This document shows positions 1-5,788 of a DNA stretch of 8,296 bases, in pieces (position 1 is the first letter of the stretch; each line of letters opens with the position of its first letter). A program made the position numbers and the translations under genes. Below the pieces are notes generated by a model. That model had not been told where the DNA came from. It searched no databases and saw only the letters and a program-made list of their open reading frames with translations. The stretch comes from an uncultured Actinomycetes bacterium (GTDB taxonomy: Bacteria; Actinomycetota; Acidimicrobiia; Acidimicrobiales; Acidimicrobilacustridaceae), in the NCBI GenBank assembly GCA_945957335.1, contig CAMFLJ010000161.1, positions 1 to 8,296 of the forward strand, given 5' to 3'.

Positions 1-595
1 CGCCCGAGCGCAGCACGCCGGCGACCTCGGCGATGGCGTCGTCGTCGACCCGGGCCCGGGCGGCCGGCGCGACCGGGGCGGCCACCAGCCCGCCCTCCGA
101 CCACGAGATGTCGGCCGGCAGGATGAGGGTGGCGACCTGTGGCGGCGGGCCCATCGACGCGGCGACGGCGGCCGCGGCGTCGGCGCCGACGCCGGCCGTG
201 GAGGCCGAGCGGCGCACCCAGCCCGGCGACACGTTGCGCGCGACGGTCTCGATGTCGCTCTCGAGCTGGGCGTCGTAGACGTTGTGGTACGTGGCGTGGT
301 CGCCCACCACGTTCACCACCGGCACGAGGGCGCGACGGGCGTTGTGGAGGTTGGCCAGCCCGTTGCCCAGGCCGGGGCCGAGGTGCAGCAGCACCGCGGC
401 GGGGGTGCCCCTCATGCGCGCGTAGCCGTCGGCGGCGCCGGTGGCGACACCCTCGAACAGGGCGAGCACACCGCGCATCTCGGGCACGGCGTCGAGGGCG
501 GCGACGAAGTGCATCTCCGAGGTCCCCGGGTTCATGAAGCAGGTGTCGACCCCGGCATCGACGAGCGTGCGGACGAGTGACTGGGCGCCGTTCAC
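1..595 (-). CDS. Thiamine-diphosphate-dependent enzyme, acetolactate synthase/benzoylformate decarboxylase-like (3' part outside window)
   Basis: This is the N-terminal 198 residues of a ThDP enzyme of the IlvB/MdlC superfamily; the C-terminal end lies beyond base 1. Visible features are NPGTSEMHF at residues 22-30, and FEGVATGAADGYARM at 47-61, where Glu48 sits at the position of the cofactor-activating glutamate. HLGPGLGNGLANLHNARRA follows near residues 71-89, as expected for the Pyr domain. The linker to the middle domain starts around residue 175. The family uses ThDP to decarboxylate or ligate 2-oxo acids in the cytoplasm. The start is GTG at 595-593: it overlaps the upstream stop as GTGA and is preceded by GGAGG at 607-603 with a 7-base spacer inside the preceding gene. 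Its partner genes, a 2-hydroxy-acid dehydrogenase and a BKACE, suggest a 2-oxo acid substrate. The PP domain that would carry the GDG magnesium motif is not in view, so the exact reaction stays open. Confidence 0.88.
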   Translation of the reverse strand, partial: MNGAQSLVRTLVDAGVDTCFMNPGTSEMHFVAALDAVPEMRGVLALFEGVATGAADGYARMRGTPAAVLLHLGPGLGNGLANLHNARRALVPVVNVVGDHATYHNVYDAQLESDIETVARNVSPGWVRRSASTAGVGADAAAAVAASMGPPPQVATLILPADISWSEGGLVAAPVAPAARARVDDDAIAEVAGVLRSG

Positions 596-1980
596 GGCTG
601 GTCCTCCGGGTCGAAGATCGTGCCCGGGTTGAGGATCCCGGCCGGGTCGAACGCCGCCTTGATCCGCCGCATCAGCGCCACCTTCGTGGGGTCCTCGAGC
701 TCGAGGTAGTAGGGCTTCTTGGTGGTGCCGATGCCGTGCTCCCCCGACACCACCCCACCCAGCTCCATCCCGGCGTGGAGCAGCCCGTGCACCACCACCG
801 AGCGCACGTCGGGATCGGCCTGGAACACGGCGAGGTGCACGTTGCCGTCGCCGGCGTGGCCACAGCCGGCGATCCACGAGCCGGTGCGGGTGGCGATCTC
901 CTCGACCGCCGCCATGTAGTCCTGCATGGCCGCACGGGGCACGCACACGTCGACCAGGTCGTCGGCGCCGGCCGCCTTCACCAGCCAGAACGCCTTCTCC
1001 CGCGCCTCCACCAGGTGGGCGGCCGCACCCGGGGGCAGGACGTAGACGTCCATGGCCCCGAGCCCGACGAGCAGCTCGCCCATGGCCTCGACGTCCTCCT
1101 CGAGTCGCGTGGTCGAGGTCGACTCGAGCCGCACCAGCAGGTAGGCGAGGGCCGTCTCGGTGACCTCGTCGGGGATGCCGAGGTCGACGTCGGTGCCGCC
1201 GCGGATCGCCGCCATGGTGAGGATGTCGATGTACTCGAGGATCGCGGGAGCCGCACCGGAGGCGAGGATGTGCGGCACCGCGGCCGACACCTCGGCCAGG
1301 CTCGGGAAGGGTGCCAGCACGGTGGCGGCGTGGGGCGGGCGCGGCACCAGCTTCACGGTGACCTCGGTGACGAGGGCGAGGGTGCCCTCCGAGCCGATGA
1401 CGAGCTGGGTGAGGTCGTAGCCCGACGACGACTTCACCGTGCGGCCACCGGTGCGCATGACCTCGCCCGTGGGGAGCACGACCTCGAGGCCGAGCACGTG
1501 GTGGCGGGTCACGCCGTGCTTCACGGCCTGCATGCCGCCGGCGTTGGTGTTGACGTTGCCGCCGAGCGATGCGCTGTGCTCGCCGGGCCGCACGGGGTAG
1601 CTCACCCCGAGCGGGGCCAGCTCCGCGTCGAGGCGCTCGAGGGTGACGCCGGGCTGCACGACCGCGACGCCGCCGGCCGCGTCGATCTCGAGGATGGCGT
1701 CCAGCCGCTCGAACGACACGACCACGCCGTCGGCAGTGGGGATGCACGCCCCCGACAGGCCGGTGCCGCTCCCCCGGGCCGTCACCGCGATGCCGTGCTC
1801 GGTGCAGCAGCGGAGGATGGCGGCCACCTCGGCGGTGGTGCGCGGCCGCAGCACGGCGGCAGGACGGACGGGGGTGGAGCCGAGCGCCTCGTCGTGGGCG
1901 TAGTCGTCGCTCGCCGCGTCGCCGTCCTCGACGACGTCGGCGGGCACGACCGCCCGCAGGAGGTCGGCGGCGCGGCTCAC
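592..1980 (-). CDS. FAD-linked oxidase/dehydrogenase, GlcD / D-lactate dehydrogenase type
   Basis: This encodes a 462-residue flavoprotein that probably oxidises a D-2-hydroxy acid to the 2-oxo acid. The FAD-binding domain (PF01565 type) spans roughly residues 38-175, with the pyrophosphate loop RGSGTGLSGA at 69-78. The C-terminal cap domain (PF02913 type) carries GHAGDGNVH at 374-382, GEHGIG at 413-418 and a C-terminal ILNPGTIF. All are signatures of the GlcD/D-LDH/D-2-hydroxyglutarate dehydrogenase group. The length fits a stand-alone enzyme, and no signal peptide or fused iron-sulfur domain is seen. The GTG start at 1980-1978 was chosen because it overlaps the BKACE stop (GTGA). The frame stays open 705 bases further upstream, but that part lies across the conserved BKACE gene in another frame. 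No clear Shine-Dalgarno precedes the GTG, so translation probably depends on coupling. Which hydroxy acid is used cannot be told. Confidence 0.92.
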   Translation of the reverse strand: MSRAADLLRAVVPADVVEDGDAASDDYAHDEALGSTPVRPAAVLRPRTTAEVAAILRCCTEHGIAVTARGSGTGLSGACIPTADGVVVSFERLDAILEIDAAGGVAVVQPGVTLERLDAELAPLGVSYPVRPGEHSASLGGNVNTNAGGMQAVKHGVTRHHVLGLEVVLPTGEVMRTGGRTVKSSSGYDLTQLVIGSEGTLALVTEVTVKLVPRPPHAATVLAPFPSLAEVSAAVPHILASGAAPAILEYIDILTMAAIRGGTDVDLGIPDEVTETALAYLLVRLESTSTTRLEEDVEAMGELLVGLGAMDVYVLPPGAAAHLVEAREKAFWLVKAAGADDLVDVCVPRAAMQDYMAAVEEIATRTGSWIAGCGHAGDGNVHLAVFQADPDVRSVVVHGLLHAGMELGGVVSGEHGIGTTKKPYYLELEDPTKVALMRRIKAAFDPAGILNPGTIFDPEDQP

Positions 1981-2882
1981 GGCGCCGGCGGCAGGCCGAG
2001 GACGGCCACCGCCTCGCTCGGGGTGGCGACCGGTCGACCGACCGCGGCGCACAGGGCGACGACCTCCTCGACCAGCTCGAGGTTGGAGGGCATGCGCTCG
2101 GAGATGCAGTCCTCCAGGCCGACGCGGAGGTGGCCGCCCTGCTCGACGGTGGCGCGAGCGACGGGGGTCTCGATCAGGTCGCCACCGACCACGGCCGAGA
2201 ACCACGGCAGCGGGCAGGCGTCGAGCTCGAGGATCTCGCGGTAGGCGGCCAGCCCCGTGAGGGTCGGCGGCAGCCCGAAGGTGACGCCCTCGCCCCGGGC
2301 CAGCACGCCCCACGGCCCCCCGAAGTAGAACTTCACGAACGAGCCCGGCGAGAGCCGCCCGGCCCGCCAGTACGACATGACGTTGCGCAGCCAGCCCGGC
2401 TCGAAGCAGGCGAAGTGCATGCCCATCCCGCGCCGGGCGCCCTCGTCGATGGCGTAGGCCATGGCGTCGTAGCCGAAGTGGTAGAGGTAGCCCTCCGGTG
2501 CCGGCGCGCCGTCGGGGCCGGGCCAGCCGAAGATGGTGGCGCCGGGGTCGACGAAGGCCAGCCGCAGGGCGCCGGCGTCGCCGAGCAGCCACTGGTGGCC
2601 GAAGCGCTCCTCGAGGGTGTCGCCGAAGCCGTTGGTGGGCAGGGCGAGCACGTCGGGGTCGCGGTCGAGCCACGGCCGGAAGCACTCGAGGTACTGCTCG
2701 GTGGCCACCGCAGCGGGCACGTTCAGGTCGGGCAGGTGCATGTGCACGATCGACGCACCGGCGTCGATGCAGGCGAGGCCCTGTGACACGACCTCCTCGA
2801 CCGTGGTCGGGGCGTTGGGGTTGCCCCGGGCGCTGGTGGTGGTGAGCGCCACCTCGATGATCACCGGTGTCTCGTCAGCCAT
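1977..2882 (-). CDS. Beta-keto acid cleavage enzyme (BKACE / Kce family, DUF849)
   Basis: This is a 301-residue TIM-barrel enzyme of the BKACE family. The family condenses a beta-keto acid with acetyl-CoA to give acetoacetate and a new CoA thioester; 3-keto-5-aminohexanoate cleavage enzyme of lysine fermentation is the founding member. Metal ligands fit His47 and His49 in VHMH, and Glu257 in HLRVGLED (251-258). Asp258 and Arg253 sit where the Kce catalytic Asp and Arg are expected. The N-terminal strand IIEVALT and the G-A-S-I-V-H turn are typical. Two pocket segments look divergent: HLPD where HVRD is usual, and LPTNGFGD where a Ser-Thr-Gly-Gly-like stretch is usual. The ATG at 2882-2880 begins right before the conserved first strand. 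Its purine-rich GGGGGAG lies unusually close, with only 2 bases between. It is followed by the FAD dehydrogenase through a GTGA overlap. Substrate unknown. Confidence 0.9.
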   Translation of the reverse strand: MADETPVIIEVALTTTSARGNPNAPTTVEEVVSQGLACIDAGASIVHMHLPDLNVPAAVATEQYLECFRPWLDRDPDVLALPTNGFGDTLEERFGHQWLLGDAGALRLAFVDPGATIFGWPGPDGAPAPEGYLYHFGYDAMAYAIDEGARRGMGMHFACFEPGWLRNVMSYWRAGRLSPGSFVKFYFGGPWGVLARGEGVTFGLPPTLTGLAAYREILELDACPLPWFSAVVGGDLIETPVARATVEQGGHLRVGLEDCISERMPSNLELVEEVVALCAAVGRPVATPSEAVAVLGLPPAP

Positions 2883-2902
2883 CGCTCCCCCGAGCTGGAT
2901 GT

Positions 2903-2922
2903 GGGCGTTCGTGCGAGCGCCC
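2903..2922 (-). other. Hairpin in the gap between the exported oxidase and BKACE
   Basis: In the minus-strand transcript GGGCGCTC and GAACGCCC pair around a GCAC loop with a single C-A mismatch. The hairpin starts one base after the oxidase stop codon (2926-2924), in the 41-base gap before the BKACE ATG. No U-rich run follows, so it is not a textbook terminator. It could reduce read-through or protect the upstream message from 3' decay. Confidence 0.45.
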
Positions 2923-2923
2923 C

Positions 2924-4579
2924 TCAGCCGGTGAAGGCGGGGCCGATCGGCGTCGGCGACACCGTGGTGGTGGTCGTCGGCGGCGGGTCGGCCGGCGGGA
3001 TGCTCTGGGCGAAGTTGAACACGTTGTCGGGGTCGACGTCGCGCTTGATCTGCCGCAGGCGCGGCAGGTTGGCTCCGTAGTAGGCCTCGAGCCAGCCCTC
3101 GAGGCCCGGATCGATGTAGTTCTGGTACGCCTGCCCGTTGGAGTAGGGGGTGATGGCGTCGGTGAGCGCCCGCAGCCAGGCCGTGTTGTCGGCGATGAGG
3201 TCGGCCGGGCTGTCGGTCTGCCAGTAGGCGAGGTACTGCCCCAGCGCGAGCGAGTCCCGGTGCACGAACGCGGCGGCGCCGGGAGCCACCCGGTTCATGG
3301 CCCCGCCGTAGCTGTCGAAGCCCACGCCCCCGGCGCCGAAGTTCGTCGGGTCGGTGGGCTGGAGCGGGTCGGCCTGGCGCTGGTTCACGAAGTCGACGAT
3401 CACCTGCACGCCCTCGGCCGGCATCGGGGCCGATGCACCGATGTAGGCCGAGGTGGCGGCCCACGTGTTCTGCACCAGCTGGCCCGGCGGGTTCCAGTAG
3501 GTGGGGTGGCACTCCTGCTCGGACAGGGTCTGGCACCCGGCGTGGATGTCGACCGCCTCGAGCCAGGTCATCTCCTGGACGTCCGTGCTGGTCGGCGTGA
3601 GCGCGGCGAGCAGAGGGGCGAGGATCGGGGTGAGGTCGGCGGGTGAGCCGATGAACGTGCCGGCCGCCCCGATGAAGGGCGACGCGCCGGCCCCGCCCGG
3701 CTGGGTGATCAGGGCGATGCCGGAGAACACCTCGTCGGGCAGGGTGGCGATCCACTCCTGCCAGGCGAGCATGGCCGGGACCGCGTCGGCCCACGCCCAG
3801 TCGACGCTGAACAGGGTGACCTTGTCGACCGGGTGCAGCTCGAACGTGATGGAGGTGACGATGCCGAAGTTGCCGCCGCCACCACCCCGGCACGCCCAGA
3901 ACAGGTCAGGCCACGAGGTGGCCGACGCGGTGACGAGGCTGCCGTCGGCCAGCACGAGGTCGAGCGAGAGGATGGAGTCGCAGGCCATGCCGTAGGCCCG
4001 GCTCACCTCACCGTGCCCGCCTCCGAGCGACAGGCCGGTCACGCCCACCGACGGGCACGTGCCACCGGGGATCGTGCGGTCGTGCGCGGCGAGCGCCGTG
4101 TAGACGTCGACCAGCACGGCCCCGGCCCCGATCGTGGCGGTCGACGCGTCGGGCGCCACGTCGATCGTGTCCATCTGGCTCACGTCGATGATCAGCCCGT
4201 CGCAGTTCGAGTAGCCGCCGTAGCTGTGGCGGCCGTTGCGGGCCCGGAAGGCCAGGCCGTTGGCCCGGGCGAAGGCGAGGCTGGCCTGGACGTCCAGCGA
4301 CGTCTCGCAGAACGCCACCGCCCCCGGCACCGTCGTGGCGAACCGGGTGTTGAACAGCTCGACGGCGTCGGTCCAGGCCCCGTCGGGCGGGAGCACGAGC
4401 TGGCCCGTGAGCTGCGCGGCCAGCGCCGCCCAGTCGGTGCCGGCCAGCGCGGCGGCGCTCGACCCTCCCCCGGCGGCGAACGCCGGCGCCGCGGCGAACG
4501 CCCGGCCCATGGTGGCGGCTGCTCCCAACCCCAGCGCGGCCCCACCCGCGCCCTTCAAGAACTCCCGTCGTGACGGCAT
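2924..4579 (-). CDS. Tat-exported FAD-linked oxidase, berberine bridge enzyme-like, probably bicovalent flavin
   Basis: This encodes a 551-residue oxidase. Residues 1-35 form a twin-arginine signal (SRREFLK at 3-9, then an Ala/Gly-rich hydrophobic stretch ending in AFA), so the folded flavoprotein is expected outside the membrane. The FAD domain (PF01565 type, about 85-225) holds RNGRHSYGG with His118, and GTCPSVG with Cys175. In glucooligosaccharide oxidase and berberine bridge enzymes these two positions bind FAD covalently through 8-alpha-His and 6-S-Cys. The BBE C-terminal segment (about 487-527) ends in DNVFNFAQSIP. A 24-residue Pro/Thr-rich tail (528-551) follows. The ATG at 4579-4577 is set by the Tat motif and by GAGGGGAG at 4595-4588 with an 8-base spacer; an ATG 69 bases upstream would bury the signal. 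Family members oxidise sugars, alcohols or specialised metabolites with O2. It is the first gene of the minus-strand unit. Confidence 0.93.
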   Translation of the reverse strand: MPSRREFLKGAGGAALGLGAAATMGRAFAAAPAFAAGGGSSAAALAGTDWAALAAQLTGQLVLPPDGAWTDAVELFNTRFATTVPGAVAFCETSLDVQASLAFARANGLAFRARNGRHSYGGYSNCDGLIIDVSQMDTIDVAPDASTATIGAGAVLVDVYTALAAHDRTIPGGTCPSVGVTGLSLGGGHGEVSRAYGMACDSILSLDLVLADGSLVTASATSWPDLFWACRGGGGGNFGIVTSITFELHPVDKVTLFSVDWAWADAVPAMLAWQEWIATLPDEVFSGIALITQPGGAGASPFIGAAGTFIGSPADLTPILAPLLAALTPTSTDVQEMTWLEAVDIHAGCQTLSEQECHPTYWNPPGQLVQNTWAATSAYIGASAPMPAEGVQVIVDFVNQRQADPLQPTDPTNFGAGGVGFDSYGGAMNRVAPGAAAFVHRDSLALGQYLAYWQTDSPADLIADNTAWLRALTDAITPYSNGQAYQNYIDPGLEGWLEAYYGANLPRLRQIKRDVDPDNVFNFAQSIPPADPPPTTTTTVSPTPIGPAFTG

Positions 4580-4713
4580 CGCCAGAGCTCCCCTCTCGCA
4601 CGCTCCCCCGCTGCCGGACGTGGGTCTAGCACCAGACCCGGCCGCCACGTCGAGGAACGGTCGCTTCGCTCCCGGCCGTCGGTGGGCGTCGCGGGTGGCA
4701 AGCTGCGGCGGAC
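4580..4713. promoter_or_regulatory. Divergent intergenic region between the oxidase unit and the membrane-protein gene
   Basis: These 134 bases separate two genes transcribed away from each other, so both promoters should lie here. On the minus strand it holds the oxidase Shine-Dalgarno (4595-4588) and an inverted repeat whose right arm contains TGCTAG, part of a possible extended -10. On the plus strand CAAGCT at 4699-4704 is a weak -10 candidate 9 bases before the membrane-protein ATG. No convincing -35 box is seen for either direction. Confidence 0.6.
4622..4639. repeat. Perfect inverted repeat GGGTCT-6-AGACCC, possible operator
   Basis: GGGTCT (4622-4627) and AGACCC (4634-4639) are exact reverse complements separated by AGCACC. 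The site is 43 bases upstream of the oxidase ATG and 75 bases upstream of the divergent ATG, a usual place for a repressor site. No regulator gene is present in the window, so no binding protein can be named. Six-base arms can arise by chance in GC-rich DNA. Confidence 0.4.
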
Positions 4714-5727
4714 ATGACCCCGCCCGACGACGACGGCGCCACCGAGCGCGCCGGGCCCTCCGCCAGGGCGCTCGAGCGGCTCCGCCGCGTGTCGGTGTGG
4801 TCGGTGCTCCAGGTCGTCATCCTGCTCTTAGCGGTGACGTTCCTCATCCGGACCGTCACCGGCCTCGACTTCCAGGAGATCGCCGACCAGCTGCGCGACA
4901 CGACCTGGTGGCTGGCGCTCCTCGGCCTGGTCGTGGCCCAGCTGCCCCGGTTCGCGCAGGCGCTCTCCACCCTGGGGGCGTCACCGACCCCGATCCCCTA
5001 CCGGCCGCTCTACCTCCTGCAGCTCGCGCAGAGCTACCTCGGCCTGGCCGTGCCGAGCAGCGCGGCCCGCATCGCCATGGGTGTCCGGTTCTTCCAGAAG
5101 CAGGGCCTCAGCTCGGGCGCCGCCCTCGCCATCGGCGGTCTCGACGGCGTGTCGGGCTTCGTGGTGGAGGCCACCCTCCTCCTCGGGTTGCTGCTCTTCA
5201 CGCCCCAGACGCTGCACTTCGACCTCGACGCCGCGTCGCTGCCCGACTGGGGCACGGTGCTGCGGTGGCTCGTCGTGCTGGCGATCGTGATCGGCATCGT
5301 GTCGATCCTCCTGCCCGACCACCGGCGGCGCCTGACCGGCTGGGCCCGCAACCTGCTGGCCGACGGCAGCGACACGCTGCGCGGCCTCTCGGCCCGACGG
5401 GTCGGGCTGCTGCTCGGCGGCAACCTCGGCTCGACCCTGCTGTTCGCCGCGGCGCTCGGGATCTTCGCTCGGGCCCTCGGCACGAGCGTCTCCTACAGCG
5501 ACCTCGTCGTGATCATCATCAGCGTGTCGCTCCTGGCCGGACTCCTGCCGGTGCCCGGCGGGATCGGCGTGGTGGAGGGCGGGCTCACGTTCGGCCTGGT
5601 CGCGGCCGGCATGCCCGAGGAGGCGGCGTTCGCAGCGGTGATCCTGTACCGCATCGCCACCTTCTACCTGCCACCGCTGTGGGGCTTCTTCGCTCTGCGG
5701 TCGCTGCAGCGCAGCGACCACCTCTGA
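4714..5727 (+). CDS. YbhN / lysylphosphatidylglycerol synthase-type integral membrane protein
   Basis: This encodes a 337-residue multi-spanning membrane protein with a short charged cytoplasmic N-terminus (1-27). Hydrophobic segments are visible at about 28-46, 66-83, 95-115, 145-168, 185-205, 225-250, 262-283 and 300-325. The signature VPGGIGVVEG at 280-289, followed by an A-x-A-V-I-L-Y-R-I-A-T-F-Y stretch and PPLWG, is typical of the flippase-like domain (PF03706; YbhN, AglD, MprF N-terminal domain). Members are linked to moving or modifying lipids or isoprenoid carriers, but the cargo is not predictable. The soluble aminoacyl-transferase domain of true MprF is absent, so this is the membrane part alone at normal stand-alone length. 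The ATG at 4714 has only a weak purine stretch (GGCGGA) before it. It is divergent from the oxidase unit and has no clear functional tie to its neighbours. Confidence 0.88.
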   Translation: MTPPDDDGATERAGPSARALERLRRVSVWSVLQVVILLLAVTFLIRTVTGLDFQEIADQLRDTTWWLALLGLVVAQLPRFAQALSTLGASPTPIPYRPLYLLQLAQSYLGLAVPSSAARIAMGVRFFQKQGLSSGAALAIGGLDGVSGFVVEATLLLGLLLFTPQTLHFDLDAASLPDWGTVLRWLVVLAIVIGIVSILLPDHRRRLTGWARNLLADGSDTLRGLSARRVGLLLGGNLGSTLLFAAALGIFARALGTSVSYSDLVVIIISVSLLAGLLPVPGGIGVVEGGLTFGLVAAGMPEEAAFAAVILYRIATFYLPPLWGFFALRSLQRSDHL

Positions 5728-5738
5728 GCCCGCCCGGC

Positions 5739-5761
5739 CCGCCCGCGACCTCGGCGGGCGG
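5739..5761 (+). terminator. GC-rich hairpin after the membrane-protein gene
   Basis: CCGCCCGC (5739-5746) and GCGGGCGG (5754-5761) pair perfectly over 8 bases around a 7-base GACCTCG loop, starting 12 bases after the stop codon. No T-run follows, so it is at best a U-less terminator. It also covers the place where a -35 box of the next promoter would lie. Confidence 0.45.
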
Positions 5762-5775
5762 TGCCGGCCGGTGCC

Positions 5776-5788
5776 TACGCTGACCCGA
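5776..5788 (+). promoter_or_regulatory. Putative leaderless promoter (-10 TACGCT) of the epoxide hydrolase
   Basis: TACGCT at 5776-5781 fits the actinobacterial TANNNT -10 box. It lies exactly six bases before the ATG at 5788, so transcription would start at or next to the A of the start codon. There is no Shine-Dalgarno, which agrees with a leaderless mRNA. No -35 match is seen. Confidence 0.5.

Noticed and set aside
577..2244. Plus-strand open frame of 555 codons
   Set aside because: It is antisense to the dehydrogenase and part of BKACE, rich in His/Arg/Gly/Val with no recognisable motif. Such frames arise because stop codons are rare in very GC-rich DNA.
1980..2685. Upstream extension of the FAD dehydrogenase frame by about 235 residues
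   Set aside because: The extension is Arg/Pro/Ala-rich, matches no domain and lies on the same strand over the conserved BKACE gene in another frame. The GTG at 1980 with the GTGA overlap is a better start.
2883..3893. Upstream extension of the BKACE frame into the exported oxidase
   Set aside because: It is low-complexity and out of frame with the well-conserved oxidase. The conserved BKACE first strand begins just after the ATG at 2882.
3833..4573. Plus-strand frame antisense to the Tat oxidase N-terminal half
   Set aside because: The Tat motif, the flavin motifs and the Shine-Dalgarno all support the minus-strand gene. The antisense frame has only Arg/Gly/Val-rich sequence.
4714..5727. 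Calling the membrane protein a true MprF lysyl-phosphatidylglycerol synthase
   Set aside because: The protein has only the membrane domain; the cytoplasmic aminoacyl-transferase domain is missing.
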